Notes: a model not told the origin generated them from the letters alone. A stretch of 64,000 nucleotides of DNA from Janthinobacterium lividum (GCF_034424625.1 NZ_CP139976.1:3534001-3598000), one strand, 5' to 3'; shown: positions 45,140 to 56,838, numbered from the stretch's first letter. Translations and numbers: made by a program.

Positions 45140-48100
45140 ATGATGAATACCAAGACCCCGATCGATTCCTTCAGCTTTCGCCGCATCCTCGCCCGCAATG
45201 TCACCTTGCCGCTGGTCATCGGGGTCATCACGGCCCTCGTGTTTGTCGGCCTCATCGCTTACCTGCTCTCGGCCCTGCGCTCGGTCGAGCATTCCGAACG
45301 GGTGATCGGCAATGCAAATGAAGTCATGAAGTTGTCGGTCGACCTGGAAACGGGCATGCGCGGCTACCTGCTGACGGGCGACGAAACGTTTTTGGCGCCA
45401 TATAAATCGGGCAAGGCGAAGATCGCCGTCGAAATGACCACCCTGCTGGAACTGGTATCCGACAGTCCCATCCAGGTGGACCGCTTGCGCCGCATCCGCG
45501 CGCTGCAAGGCCAGTGGCTCGATTACGCCGAAGGCGTGATCGCCCAGCGCCGCAGCAACCAGGAATTCCTCGCGCGCGTGCGCCAGGGTGAAGGCAAGCT
45601 GGAATTTGACGAAATCCGCCGCGAATTCCTCACTTTCCTGTCCATGGAACAGCGGCTGCGCCAGGAAAGGGCCGATACGGCCGAAAGCCGCACCATGCTG
45701 GCCGTGGTCGTATTCCTCGTCCTCAGCCTGGGATTGTCGGGCCTGCTGGCCTATCTGGGACGGCGCGAACTGCTGCGCCTGTCCGATATCTACAACGATG
45801 CGCTCGAACAGCGCGGCAAGGACAACGACGTGCTGCAGGAGCAAGCCTGGCTGCGCACGGGCCAGACGGAACTGGCGGCGCACACGAGCGGCCAGCTGGG
45901 CCTGCCGCAACTGGGACGTCACGTGCTCGATTTCCTGGCCCACCGCCTCGACGTGGCCGTCGCCACCCTGTACGTCGTCGACGAGGATGGCAGCCTGCGC
46001 CGCACGGCCGTGTACGGTTTCAACGACCAGGGCGTGAAGGACAAGCAAGTCTTCAAGCTGGGCGAAGGCCTGGTGGGCGAGACGGCGCGCGAAAAACGCC
46101 TCAAGCATATACGGCAGGTGCCCGACGATTACCTGACCGTGACGTCAAGCCTGGGCCGCGGCACGCCGCTGGAACTGGTCTTGACGCCAGTCAACAATGA
46201 AGGCGCCGTCAACGGCGTCATCGAATTGGGCTTTACGCATCCCGTCAGTCCCCGCGCCAAGGAATGGCTGAACCTGATTGCGGCGAATGTCGGCACCTCG
46301 CTGGAAGCGGCCCTGTACCGCCAGCGCCTGCAAAATGTGCTGGAAGAAACGCAGCAACTGAATGAAGAACTGGAAGTGCAGCAGGAAGAACTGCGCACGG
46401 CCAATGAAGAGCTGGGCGAGCAGTCGCGCGTGCTGGAACAGTCGCAAGCCCACCTGGAAGAGCAAAAGGCGGCGCTGGAGCAGTCGAACGAGCAGCTGGC
46501 CGTGCAGGCGCTGTCGCTGGACCAGAAAAACATGGCCATCGGCGAAGCGCATGCCCAGCTGGAAGCCCGTGCGGAAGAGTTGCAGCGGGCCAGCCGCTAC
46601 AAGTCCGAATTCCTGGCGAACATGTCGCATGAGCTGCGCACGCCGCTGAACAGCTCGCTCATCCTGTCGAAACTGCTGTCGGACAATACCAGCGGCAACC
46701 TGACGCCGGAGCAAGTGACCTTCGCGCAAACCATTTATTCGGCCGGCAACGACTTACTCACCCTTATCAACGATATCCTCGACATTTCCAAGGTCGAGGC
46801 GGGCAAGCTGGAACTGACGCCGGAAGCAGTGCCCTTCGACGAACTGCTCAGCAGCATGAGGATGCTGTTCGGTGCCCAGGCGCAGCAAAAGAAACTGGTA
46901 TTTGACATCAAGGTGGCGCCTGACGCCCCGCCGTCATTCGTCAGCGACCGCCAGCGCCTCGAGCAAATCCTGAAAAACCTGCTGTCGAACGCCATCAAGT
47001 TCACCGATGCGGGCACGGTATCGCTGCACGTGAACACCGGTGCCGCCGGCCAGGTGCGCTTCCAGGTGCAGGATACGGGCATCGGCATCGCCGACGACCA
47101 GCAGCACAAGATTTTCGACGCCTTCCACCAGGCCGACGGCACCACCAGCCGCCGCTATGGCGGCACGGGCCTGGGCCTGTCGATTTCGCGCGACCTGGCC
47201 GCCTTGCTCGGCGGCAGCATCGAACTGGCCAGCACACCTGGCCAGGGCAGCACGTTCACCCTCGTGCTGCCGGCCGCCATGCCGGAACGCGCAGTGGAAG
47301 CGGCGGCAGTACCCACGGCCGCGCCGCAAGCACCCGCCGCGGCCGCCGCGCCCAAGGCGACGCCCGCCGCCAAGCCCGTGCCGCTGCCCACCTTCCAGGA
47401 TGACAGGAATAGCGTGCCGGCTGTCAAGACCGGCCAGCGTTCCGTGCTGGTGATCGAGGATGAACCGTCGTTTGCCGGCATCCTGTTCGACCTCGCGCAT
47501 GAAATGCAATACCGCTGCCTGGTGGCGCACGGCGCCGACGAAGGCTTGCGCCTGGCGGAAGAATTCCTGCCCGACGCCATCCTGCTCGACATGGGCCTGC
47601 CGGACCGCCCGGGCTTGCTGGTCTTGCAGCAGCTCAAGGAAAACCCGCTGACGCGCCACATTCCCGTGCACATCGTCTCCGGCAATGACCAGATCCAGGA
47701 AGCCATGCAGCTGGGCGCCATCGGTTACGCCACCAAGCCGCGCACGCGCGAGCAGTTGAAGGAAGTGTTCCGCAAGCTCGAATCGAAGTTTACGCAGCAG
47801 ATGAAACGCATCCTGCTGGTCGAGGACGACGAACGCCAGCGTGAAAGCGTGGTGCACCTGATTAGCGACGACGACGTGGAAATCACGGCAGTGGCCCTGG
47901 GCGAGCAGGCGCTGGAATTGCTGAAAACGCAGATTTTCGACTGCATGATCATCGACTTGAAGCTGCCCGATATCCAGGGCAACGAATTGCTCGAACGCAT
48001 GGAACATGAAGAGCTGTGCTCGTTCCCGCCCGTCATCGTCTACACGGGCCGCAACCTGAGCCGCGAAGAAGAAGCGGACCTGATGAAGTATTCGCGTTCC

Positions 48101-48619
48101 ATCATCATCAAGGGCGCCCGCTCGCCCGAGCGCCTGCTCGACGAAGTCACCCTCTTCCTGCACAAGGTGGAGTCCGAACTGTCGAGCGAGCGCCAGGGCA
48201 TGCTGCAGCAGGTGCGCAGCCGCGAACGCGTGTTTGAAGGGCGCAAGATTTTGCTGGTGGACGACGACGTGCGCAATATCTTTGCCCTGACGAATGCGCT
48301 GGAACAGAAAGGCGTGGTGGTGGAAATCGGCCGCAACGGCTTCGAAGCCATCAGCAAGCTCAACAGCGTAGACGATATCGACCTCGTGTTGATGGATGTC
48401 ATGATGCCGGGCATGGATGGCCTGGAAGCGACGCGCTTGATACGCGCCGACGGCCGCTACAACAAGCTGCCCATCATCGCAATCACGGCCAAGGCCATGA
48501 AGAATGACCAGGAAGAATGCCTGCAGGCGGGCGCCTCCGATTACCTGGCCAAGCCGATCGACCTGGACCGCCTGTATTCGCTGCTGCGCGTATGGATGCC
48601 GAAGATGGAACGCATGTGA
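45140..48619 (+). CDS. CHASE3-GAF hybrid histidine kinase with three receiver domains
   Basis: The 1159-residue inner-membrane protein has two helices (about 20-40 and 185-205) around a CHASE3 sensor domain (SVEHSERVIGNANEVMKLSVDLETGMRGYLLTG pattern, split here), a GAF domain (about 255-390), a long coiled coil (about 400-480), HisKA with His497 in ANMSHELRTPLN, an ATPase domain and three receivers (about 770-885, 892-1010, 1035-1150). An Ala/Pro linker lies before the first receiver. ATG 45140 is chosen over a TTG at 45077. It heads an operon of signalling genes. Confidence 0.93.
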   Translation: MMNTKTPIDSFSFRRILARNVTLPLVIGVITALVFVGLIAYLLSALRSVEHSERVIGNANEVMKLSVDLETGMRGYLLTGDETFLAPYKSGKAKIAVEMTTLLELVSDSPIQVDRLRRIRALQGQWLDYAEGVIAQRRSNQEFLARVRQGEGKLEFDEIRREFLTFLSMEQRLRQERADTAESRTMLAVVVFLVLSLGLSGLLAYLGRRELLRLSDIYNDALEQRGKDNDVLQEQAWLRTGQTELAAHTSGQLGLPQLGRHVLDFLAHRLDVAVATLYVVDEDGSLRRTAVYGFNDQGVKDKQVFKLGEGLVGETAREKRLKHIRQVPDDYLTVTSSLGRGTPLELVLTPVNNEGAVNGVIELGFTHPVSPRAKEWLNLIAANVGTSLEAALYRQRLQNVLEETQQLNEELEVQQEELRTANEELGEQSRVLEQSQAHLEEQKAALEQSNEQLAVQALSLDQKNMAIGEAHAQLEARAEELQRASRYKSEFLANMSHELRTPLNSSLILSKLLSDNTSGNLTPEQVTFAQTIYSAGNDLLTLINDILDISKVEAGKLELTPEAVPFDELLSSMRMLFGAQAQQKKLVFDIKVAPDAPPSFVSDRQRLEQILKNLLSNAIKFTDAGTVSLHVNTGAAGQVRFQVQDTGIGIADDQQHKIFDAFHQADGTTSRRYGGTGLGLSISRDLAALLGGSIELASTPGQGSTFTLVLPAAMPERAVEAAAVPTAAPQAPAAAAAPKATPAAKPVPLPTFQDDRNSVPAVKTGQRSVLVIEDEPSFAGILFDLAHEMQYRCLVAHGADEGLRLAEEFLPDAILLDMGLPDRPGLLVLQQLKENPLTRHIPVHIVSGNDQIQEAMQLGAIGYATKPRTREQLKEVFRKLESKFTQQMKRILLVEDDERQRESVVHLISDDDVEITAVALGEQALELLKTQIFDCMIIDLKLPDIQGNELLERMEHEELCSFPPVIVYTGRNLSREEEADLMKYSRSIIIKGARSPERLLDEVTLFLHKVESELSSERQGMLQQVRSRERVFEGRKILLVDDDVRNIFALTNALEQKGVVVEIGRNGFEAISKLNSVDDIDLVLMDVMMPGMDGLEATRLIRADGRYNKLPIIAITAKAMKNDQEECLQAGASDYLAKPIDLDRLYSLLRVWMPKMERM

Positions 48620-48674
48620 TGCAACATCGCCTGCGCCACCGGCCTCTGCTGCGCCATCGATTGGAGCGTCACTG

Positions 48675-49553
48675 ATGTCGCTGCGTTACACGGATGCGCA
48701 ACTGCAGGCGCTGATGGAAGCGATCTATCAGCGCTACAGCTATGATTTTCGCGACTACTCGCTGCCCTCGCAGCGGCGCCGCCTGAATCAGGCGCTCGAA
48801 CGCTTCCATTGCGCCGACTTGACTGCCTTGCAACAGCTGGTGCTCGGCGATGCGACCGCCTTTGGCAAGCTGCTGCAGATTTTGACTGTACCAGTCACGC
48901 AAATGTTCCGCGACCCGGCGTTTTTTCTCGCCTTGCGCGAACAGGTGGTGCCCGTGCTGAAAACCTACCCGTCGCCGACGATCTGGGTGGCCGGCTGCTG
49001 CACGGGCGAAGAAGCGCTGTCGCTGGCCATCGTGCTGCACGAGGAAGGCTTGCTTGAACGCAGCACGATTTACGCCACCGATATCAATCCGCAAGCGCTG
49101 GCCACGGCCGCGCGCGGCGTGTATCCGCTGCACCGGCTCGATGAATATGGCGCCAACTACCTGGCCGCGGGCGGCCTGGGCCAGCTGGCCGACTATTACA
49201 CGGTCGAACATGTCACTGCGCGTTTCCAGCAGCGCCTGCTCGACAGGATCAACTTTGCCGACCACAGCCTGTCCACGGACAGCGTTTTTATTGAAACGCA
49301 ATTGATTTGCTGCCGTAACGTGCTGATTTACTTCAACAAAACCTTGCAGGAACGGGCCCTGGGCCTGTTCCACGATTCGCTGTGCCACCGGGGTTTCCTG
49401 GGCCTGGGCAGCAAGGAAAGCACGCATTTCACCCGCTTTGCCGCCGACTTCGAGCCATTGCCGGGTCCCGAAAAGCTCTACCGCAAGCGTGCGCCGTCGC
49501 ACGCTGCTTCCCACTACGCTGGACGGCAAAGCCATGCCAGGAATGAAACATGA
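48675..49553 (+). CDS. CheR-type protein methyltransferase
   Basis: The 292-residue protein has a CheR N-terminal domain (YGFDFRDYS-like, RYSYDFRDYSLPSQRRRLNQ) and the SAM-binding VAGCCTGEEALSLAIVL, YATDINPQALATAARG and LICCRNVLIYFN motifs. CheR enzymes methylate glutamates on sensors; here no receptor or CheB is nearby, only kinases. Start ATG 48675. It overlaps the next gene by ATGA, so it is likely part of the signalling operon. Confidence 0.9.
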   Translation: MSLRYTDAQLQALMEAIYQRYSYDFRDYSLPSQRRRLNQALERFHCADLTALQQLVLGDATAFGKLLQILTVPVTQMFRDPAFFLALREQVVPVLKTYPSPTIWVAGCCTGEEALSLAIVLHEEGLLERSTIYATDINPQALATAARGVYPLHRLDEYGANYLAAGGLGQLADYYTVEHVTARFQQRLLDRINFADHSLSTDSVFIETQLICCRNVLIYFNKTLQERALGLFHDSLCHRGFLGLGSKESTHFTRFAADFEPLPGPEKLYRKRAPSHAASHYAGRQSHARNET

Positions 49554-50740
49554 TGAATGAAACAAGCACCAAACTGCTGATCGTCGACGATTTGCCGGAA
49601 AACTTGCGCGCGCTCAATGCGCTGATCCGCGAGAGCGACCGCAGCGTCTACCAGGCCTCCTCAGGCGAAGAAGCGCTGGCCCTGCTACTGGAGCACGATT
49701 TCGCGCTGGCCATCCTCGACGTGCAGATGCCGGAAATGGATGGTTTTGAACTGGCGCAATTGATGCGCGGCACGGAAAAGACGCGCCACATCCCCATCGT
49801 CTTCGTCACGGCCGCTGGCAAGGAAATGAATTTCGCCTTCCAGGGCTATGAAAGCGGCGCCGTCGATTTCCTGCACAAGCCGCTCGACATCAATGCCGTG
49901 CAAAGCAAGGTCAATGTGTTCGTTGCCCTGCACCAGCAGCGCAGCGAAACGCGGCGCCAGGTACAGGCGCTCGAGCACAGCCGCCTGCAGCAGGAAGCGC
50001 TGCTGAAGGAATTGCGCGCCACGCAAGCGGAACTGCAGCGCTCGCTGCGCCTGCGCGACGAATTCATGTCCATGGTGGCGCACGAACTGCGCACCCCATT
50101 AAATACGTTATTCCTCGAGACGCAGATGCGCACCGTCAACCTGGAACGGGGCAACCTGGCCGCCTTTGAACCGGAAAAGCTGGGCAAGATGGTGGCGCGC
50201 GACGGGCGGCAAATCCGCAGCATGGTGCGCCTGATCGACGACATGCTCGACGTCTCGCGCATCACCAGCGGCAAGCTGTCGATCCGCCGCGAAGCCGTCG
50301 ACCTGACCAGCCTCGTGCGCCGGGTGGCTGACGACCTGGCACCGTATGCGGCCACGACGGGCAGCGTGCTGGAAGTGCTGGCCTTCGAACCCATCCAGGG
50401 TTTCTGGGATGCCTTCCGCGTCGAGCAAATTGTTGTCAACCTGATCAGCAATGCCGTGCGCTACGGCCAGGGCCAGCCTGTGGAAATCAGCCTGGCGCAC
50501 ACGCAGAACAGCGCCGTCATCGAAGTGCGCGACCATGGCATCGGCATCAACGCGCGCGACCAGGAACGCATTTTCGACGCCTTCGAACGCGTCATCCACC
50601 AGGACCGCACTGGCGGCCTGGGCCTGGGCCTGTTCATCACCAAGCAACTGGTCGATGCGCATGGCGGCGCCATCACCTTGCAAAGCCAGCCCGGCAATGG
50701 CGCCCTGTTCAGCGTCACCCTGCCGCTGGCCGGCAGCTGA
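49550..50740 (+). CDS. receiver-histidine kinase (REC-HisKA-HATPase)
   Basis: The 396-residue cytoplasmic protein has an N-terminal receiver (ILDVQMPEMDG) followed by HisKA (MSMVAHELRTPLNTLFLE) and ATPase (LISNAVRYGQG, GGLGLGLFITKQLV) domains. It lacks a sensor domain and probably receives phosphate from a neighbouring kinase. It overlaps the CheR gene by 4 bases and precedes the large hybrid kinase by 7 bases. Confidence 0.92.
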   Translation: MMNETSTKLLIVDDLPENLRALNALIRESDRSVYQASSGEEALALLLEHDFALAILDVQMPEMDGFELAQLMRGTEKTRHIPIVFVTAAGKEMNFAFQGYESGAVDFLHKPLDINAVQSKVNVFVALHQQRSETRRQVQALEHSRLQQEALLKELRATQAELQRSLRLRDEFMSMVAHELRTPLNTLFLETQMRTVNLERGNLAAFEPEKLGKMVARDGRQIRSMVRLIDDMLDVSRITSGKLSIRREAVDLTSLVRRVADDLAPYAATTGSVLEVLAFEPIQGFWDAFRVEQIVVNLISNAVRYGQGQPVEISLAHTQNSAVIEVRDHGIGINARDQERIFDAFERVIHQDRTGGLGLGLFITKQLVDAHGGAITLQSQPGNGALFSVTLPLAGS

Positions 50741-50747
50741 GGCCCGC

Positions 50748-53633
50748 ATGACCACCTCCCCTGCCACCAGCAGCCAGGCCGGCGCCAGCGGCGTCGCCTT
50801 TTTGCTGCAACTGGAGCGCCGGCTGCGCCTGCTGCAAGACACGGGCGAGATCCTTTCCCTGTCGGCGCAGCTGCTGGGGCAACGCCTGGGCGCCCAGCAA
50901 GTAGCCTGTTTCGATATCGACCAGGCCCTGCAGTGCCCCACCCTCCAGCATGCGTGGAGCGATGGCCTGGCGCCGGGCGCCGCCGGCGAGTATTTCCTCG
51001 GCGATTACGCGGCAGGCCTGGCCGAGGCGCTCGGCGCGGGCCAGGCGCTGGCCGTGAGCGATGTGGCAAGCGACCCGCGCACGGCCATGCCGGCCGCACT
51101 GGCCACGTTTGCGCGGCTGGGCATCCGTGCCTTCCTCAACATTCCCATTGCCAAGGATGGCCAGCTGGCGGCCCTGTTCGTCGTGCACAGCCGCACGGCG
51201 CGCCTGTGGCATGCGGACGAAATCGAACTGGCCGTGCAAGTGTCGGAACGGGTCTGGTCGACCATTTTGCGGGCCCAGGCGGAAGCGCGGCTGCGCACCC
51301 TCAGTGCCAGCATGGAAACGCAAGTGGCCGAACGCACGCGCGAGTTCGGCCGCACCTGGAACGTCAGCCCCGATTTGCTGGGCGTGCTCAACCTCGACGG
51401 CTATTTCGAACATTCGAACCCAGCCTGGCAAGCCACCCTGGGCTGGTCGGCAGAGGAAATCCGCACGACGAAGTTCCTGGAACTGATCCATCCCGAGGAC
51501 TTGCCGCGCACGCATGCGGCCTGGGAGGCGGCCAACCAGGGCCAGCCTGCCTTGCGCTTCGAAAACCGCTACCGCCACAAGCTGGGCGGCTGGCACTGGC
51601 TGTCGTGGGTGGCCGTGCCCGAAGGCGACAAGGTGTATTGCAGCGCGCGCGACATCACGGTGGAAAAGAAGCTGGAAGCGGACCTGGCCGCGCGCAACAG
51701 CGAGCGCGAACGGCTGTGGCGCAGCGCGCAAGACCTGATGGTGGCCATCGATGCCGAAGGCTGCTTCGCCGCCGTCAACCCGGCCGCCGGCGCCATCCTG
51801 GGCTGGCTGCCCGAGGAAATGCTGGGCCGCAGCATCTTCGATTTCGTGCTGCCCGAGGACGCCGCCGCCACGCGCCAGGCCTTGCTGCAGGTCGGCAAGG
51901 AATCCATGCCCAGCTTTGAAAACCGCTACCGGCACCGCGATGGCGGCCACCGCTGGCTGTCGTGGGTGGCGGCGCCCGAAGGCGACCTGGTGTTTGCCAC
52001 CGGGCGCCATGTCACCCTGGAAAAAGAGGCACAAAACACCTTGCACAGCATGCAGGAATCGTTGCGCCACAGCGAAATGGCCCTGCTGCAATCGCAAAAA
52101 CTCGAAGCGCTGGGCAAGCTGACGGGCGGCGTGGCCCATGATTTCAATAACGTCCTGCAAATTATCTCCGGCAATCTGCAACTGCTGCAGCTGGGCCTGG
52201 ACGACGACCCGCTGGCCGCCAAGCGCATCGCCAGCGCCTCTGCCGCCGTGGAACGGGGTGCCAAGCTGTCGGCCCAGTTGCTGGCCTTTGCGCGGCGCCA
52301 GCCATTGAAACCGCTGGTGACGGACCTGGCGCAACTGCTGCGCGCAACGGAAGAGCTGCTGCGGCGCGCCACCGGTGAAACCATCGAAACGCGCTTGCTG
52401 CTGGCCGACAATTGCTGGCGCGCCCTGGTCGACCCGCACCAGCTGGAAAACGTTATCCTCAACCTGGCCATCAATGCGCGCGACGCCATGGATGGCCAGG
52501 GCCAGCTGACCATCGAACTGAGCAACTGCGTGCTGGGCAACGACTACGCGGCCCGCCATGCGGACGTGACGCCCGGCGACTACGTGCAGCTGGCCGTCTC
52601 GGACACGGGAACGGGCATTCCCGCGGAACTGCTGGACAAGATTTTCGAACCGTTCTTTACCACCAAGCGCGAAGGCGAAGGCACGGGACTGGGCCTGTCC
52701 ATGGCCTACGGTTTCCTGCGCCAGAGCGGCGGCCACCTGACGGTGGACAGTTTACCGGGCCATGGCAGCACCTTCCGCATCTATCTGCCGCGTTCGCTTG
52801 AAGCGGAAACGGAACTGCCGCTGCAACTGGGCGGCCCCGTGCTGGGCGGCAAGGAAACCATCCTTGTCGTGGAAGACGACGTGCAGGTGCAGACGACGGT
52901 GGTGGACATGCTGCGCGGCCTCGGCTATGTCGTGCTGCGCGCCAGCGATGGCGAAAGCGCGCTGGCCATCATCGGCAGCGGCGTCCCCATCGACCTGCTG
53001 TTTACGGACGTGGTGATGCCGGGCAAGGTGGCCAGCACGGCGCTGGCGCGCCAGGCCCGCGCGCTGCTGCCGCAGCTGGCCGTGCTGTTTACCTCGGGCT
53101 ACACGCAGGACGCCATGATGCAGGGAGGCCGGCTGGAACCGGGCGTCGAATTGTTGAGTAAGCCCTACCGGCGCGAAGACCTGGCGCGGCGCATCCGCCA
53201 CTTGCTGGCCAATGGCCGCCACGTGACGGCCCTGCACCAGTACCGCGCGCAGCTGGCGCCGCAGTCTCCCACGCCCGCGCAATCGGAGGCGCGACATATC
53301 CTATTGGTGGAAGACAATGCGGACGCGCGCGCCATGACGGGCGAGCTGCTGGACATGCTGGGACACACGGTGCTGGCCGTGGGCACGGCCGAGGAAGCCT
53401 TGCCCCTGCTGGGCACGCCGGGACTGGAGCTGTTGCTGACCGATATCAGCCTGCCGCAGATGTCGGGCGTCGAGCTGGCCGAGGTTGCGGCGCGCGACCA
53501 TCCGCAGCTGGAAGTGGTGTTTTCCACCGGCCATGCGCCAGCCAATTCCGGCGTGCTTGACCCGCAGGCGCGCTTCCTGGTGAAACCATTTACCATGGAA
53601 CAATTGCAGCAAGCCTTGCTGCCGCCGGACTAA
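50748..53633 (+). CDS. GAF-PAS-PAS hybrid histidine kinase with two receiver domains
   Basis: The 961-residue cytoplasmic kinase has an N-terminal GAF domain (about 20-180), two PAS domains (about 205-310 and 325-430), a HisKA with [12 protein letters not shown] (His464), an ATPase domain ([32 protein letters not shown]) and two receivers (about 704-825, 850-960). It follows the REC-kinase gene by 7 bases. A close paralogue of its whole C-terminal half lies convergently on the other strand, only 4 bases away. Confidence 0.92.
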   Translation: MTTSPATSSQAGASGVAFLLQLERRLRLLQDTGEILSLSAQLLGQRLGAQQVACFDIDQALQCPTLQHAWSDGLAPGAAGEYFLGDYAAGLAEALGAGQALAVSDVASDPRTAMPAALATFARLGIRAFLNIPIAKDGQLAALFVVHSRTARLWHADEIELAVQVSERVWSTILRAQAEARLRTLSASMETQVAERTREFGRTWNVSPDLLGVLNLDGYFEHSNPAWQATLGWSAEEIRTTKFLELIHPEDLPRTHAAWEAANQGQPALRFENRYRHKLGGWHWLSWVAVPEGDKVYCSARDITVEKKLEADLAARNSERERLWRSAQDLMVAIDAEGCFAAVNPAAGAILGWLPEEMLGRSIFDFVLPEDAAATRQALLQVGKESMPSFENRYRHRDGGHRWLSWVAAPEGDLVFATGRHVTLEKEAQNTLHSMQESLRHSEMALLQSQKLEALGKLTGGVAHDFNNVLQIISGNLQLLQLGLDDDPLAAKRIASASAAVERGAKLSAQLLAFARRQPLKPLVTDLAQLLRATEELLRRATGETIETRLLLADNCWRALVDPHQLENVILNLAINARDAMDGQGQLTIELSNCVLGNDYAARHADVTPGDYVQLAVSDTGTGIPAELLDKIFEPFFTTKREGEGTGLGLSMAYGFLRQSGGHLTVDSLPGHGSTFRIYLPRSLEAETELPLQLGGPVLGGKETILVVEDDVQVQTTVVDMLRGLGYVVLRASDGESALAIIGSGVPIDLLFTDVVMPGKVASTALARQARALLPQLAVLFTSGYTQDAMMQGGRLEPGVELLSKPYRREDLARRIRHLLANGRHVTALHQYRAQLAPQSPTPAQSEARHILLVEDNADARAMTGELLDMLGHTVLAVGTAEEALPLLGTPGLELLLTDISLPQMSGVELAEVAARDHPQLEVVFSTGHAPANSGVLDPQARFLVKPFTMEQLQQALLPPD

Positions 53634-53637
53634 CCAT

Positions 53638-56600
53638 CTAGTAAACGTCGAGCCGGCGCGCCTTCAGTGCGCCGGCCAGCTCTTCCAGGCCAAACGGCTT
53701 GCGCAGGAAGCGCGCGCTGGCGTCCTGCATCAGGCTGGCGCCCCAGTCGTGGCCGGAAGCAAACACCACGTCCAGCTGCGGCCAGTGCGCGCGCGCATGG
53801 CGCGCCAGTTCCAGGCCGGACATGGTGGGCAGGCTGATGTCCGTCACCAGCACGTCCAGGCCCGGCAAGGCCAGCAGGGGCAAGGCTTCCTCCGCGCTGG
53901 ACACGCCGTGCACGGTGTGGCCCAGCATATTGAGCATTTCCGTCGTCATTTCGCGTGCATCGTCATTATCTTCCACCAGCAGGATGCGCCGCCCGGACGG
54001 GTCGGGCGCGCCCACCAGGCGGCGGTCGGCCAGCAAATGGCGGATGCGCCGCGCCAGGTCTTCGCGCTGGTAGGGCTTGCTCAACAGCTCCACGCCCGGG
54101 TCCAGCCGCCCGCCCTGCATGATGGCATTGTGCGTGTAACCCGAGGTAAACAGGATGGCCAGCTCCGGCAGCAGCAATTTGGCCTGCTGCGCCAGCTCCT
54201 TGCTGCTGACGGGGCCCGGCATCACCACATCTGTAAACAACAGGTCGATGGCCACGCCTGTGCCCAGCAGGGCCAGCGCCGAGGCGCCATCGTCCGCATG
54301 CAGCACGTCGTAGCCGAGGCCGCGCAGCATGTCGACCACGGTATGCTGCACAGGAGCATCGTCTTCCACCACGAGGATGGTCTCGCTGCCGCCCAGCACG
54401 GGGCCCGTCAGGCCTGGTGGCGGCTCGGCCAGCGTTTCCAGCGAACGGGGCAGGTAAATCTTGAACGTCGTGCCGGCGCCCGGCGCGCTGTGCACCTTGA
54501 TGTGGCCCGCGCTCTGGCGGATGAAGCCGTAAGCCATGGACAGGCCCAGGCCCGTGCCCTCGCCTTCACGCTTGGTCGTGAAGAAAGGCTCGAATATCTG
54601 GTCGATCACGTCGCGCGCCATGCCATGGCCCGTGTCGGTGATGGTCAGCAGCACGTATTGCCCCTCCAGCACGTCCGCATGCCGGCTGGCGTAGGCGGCA
54701 TCCAGCGTGACATTGCTCAAGGTAAAAGTCAGGCGCCCGCCCTTCTGCATCGCGTCGCGCGCGTTGATGGCCATGTTCAGCAGCACGTTTTCCATCTGGT
54801 TCGGGTCGACCAGGGTATGCCACAAGCCTTCGCTGATGAAGGTTTCCTCGGCAATCGCTTCGCCCAGCGCGCGCCGGATCAGCTCATGCATGCGGCGCAG
54901 CAAGCGCCCCAGGTCCGTCACCAGCGGCCGCAACGGTTGACGCCGCGCAAAGGCCAGCAGTTGCGACGACAGCTTGGCGCCCCGCTCGACGGCCGATGCG
55001 GCCGAAGCGAGGCGCCTGGCCGCCTACGGATTGTCGGCCACCGTCAGTTTCAGCAACTGCAGATTACCCGAGATAATTTGCAGCACGTTGTTGAAATCGT
55101 GTGCCACGCCGCCCGTCAGCTTGCCGATCGATTCCAGCTTTTGCGCCTGCAATAAGGCTTGCTCGCTGCGCACCAGCGCCAGCCGCGCTTCCTTTTCATC
55201 GGTGACGTCGCGGCCGATGGCGTGGATCAGCTTTTGCGCCGGCACGGCCGTCCAGGAAATCCAGCGGTAGCCGCCATCGCGGCGCCGGTAGCGATTTTCC
55301 ATGCGCAAGGTGGGCGCGCCATGGGCCAGGCGCGACAAGTCCTTCAAGGCGGCCATGCGGTCGTCGGGATGCACGAGGCTGATGAAATCCATGCCCAGCG
55401 ACTCGATTTCCGGCCGGTCCAGGATCTGGCTCCAGGCGGGATTGACGGCGATGATCATGCCGGCCAGGTCCGCCACCAGCATGATGTCGGTCGACAGCCG
55501 CCACATGCGGTCGCGGTCGGCAGTGCGGTTGGCCATTTCCACTTCCAGCGAGGAATTCAGGTAAGCCATCTTTTCCAGCACGTTCTTCTGTTCCTGCACG
55601 TCCGTATTCGTGCCCACCCAGCGCAGCACCGTGCCCGCCTCGTCGAACAGCGGCAAGGCGCGCGCCAGGAACCAGCGGTAGGCGCCGTCGCTGGCGCGGC
55701 GCATGCGGAACTCGTGTTCATAGGCGCTGGCGGTAGCGACGGCCCGGTCCCAGCTCTGCTGGGTGGACAGCATGTCGTCCGGATGCACGCAGTGGCGAAA
55801 ACCGCTGGTGACCAGCGACTTCAGCGATTGCCCCGTGTATTCGCAGACCTGCTCGTTGACCCAGTAGGTGGCGCCGCTGCCATGCGCCAGCCAGGCCTGG
55901 TTCGGCATGGTGGACGCGAGCGAACGGAACTGCGCTTCGCTGTCGAGCAAGGCGTTGCGCGCCTGCCAGTGCTCGTCGATATCCTCGCACGAGCCATACC
56001 ACTTCACGGGCTGGCCCCGCTCGTCGAGCCGGCAGTAGGCGCGCGAATGCACCCAGCGGTACTGGCCGTCCTGCCGGCGCACGCGCATTTCCTGGTCGAA
56101 AGGTTGACCACTGCCCACCGCTTCGCTCCAGGCCGCCAGGGAATGGGGCACGTCCTCGGGGTGGATGGCGTCCAGCCAGCTGGTGCCCAGGCCATTGCCG
56201 CCCGTCCATTCGCGCCAGCGCTGCGCCACATAATCGAGCTTGCCGTCGACGTCTGCCGTCCACAGCACTTGCGTGTTCAGTTCGATGGCGTAATGGAAGT
56301 GTTCGCGGCTGTCGTGCAGCGCCTGTTCCAGCTGGCCCCGTTCGATGACATGCGCGGCCACGCGCGCGGCCAGCGCCAGCAATTCGATCTCGGGTTGCGT
56401 GGGATGGCATGGCGCCTGGAAAAACAGGCCCAGCACGCCCAGGATATGCCCCTTGGCGCCAAACACGGGGGCGACCCAGCAGGCACGGTAGCCGTGCAGC
56501 ATGGCTTCCTTGCGGCCCGCGCTCCAGTGCACGTCGCGCGTGATGTCGCCGCAATACACGGGTGCGCCGGAAAAGGCGGCCGTGCCGAACGGGGATGGCT

Positions 56601-56838
56601 GGTCGCCGCCGTGGCGCAAGGCCAGGCACAGGTCTTGTGGCAGGCTGGGCGCGGACAAGCCGCAAAAGCGGTCGGCTTCGTCGATGAGCACCAGGCAGGC
56701 ATGCGCGCCGCCGTCGGCCAGGTCTTGCAGCGCCTGCAACAAATGCTCCAATGCATGGGCCAGGTTGGCGCCTGCCGCGATGCTGCCCAGCGCAGTATGC
56801 TCGGCGTCCAGCAAGGAAAGAATGTTGTTTGCGTGCAC
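53638..56838 (-). pseudogene. GAF-PAS hybrid histidine kinase interrupted by an in-frame amber codon
   Basis: Read through the TAG at 55024-55026 (codon 605), the frame gives a 1066-residue GAF-PAS-PAS-PAS-HisKA-HATPase-REC-REC kinase. The upstream part (604 residues) ends just after [20 protein letters not shown], before the ATPase; the downstream part (ATPase plus two receivers) continues without any shift. Aligned to the paralogue at 50748, the stop falls at a Leu ([10 protein letters not shown] versus ADNP-stop-AARRL). So it is a single nonsense mutation, a suppressible codon or a sequencing error. The apparent start is GTG at 56838 with no clear ribosome site. Confidence 0.8.

Noticed and set aside
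54934..55023. Frameshift in the interrupted kinase
   Set aside because: The frame before and after the TAG is the same, and the translated bridge aligns with the paralogue without a gap.
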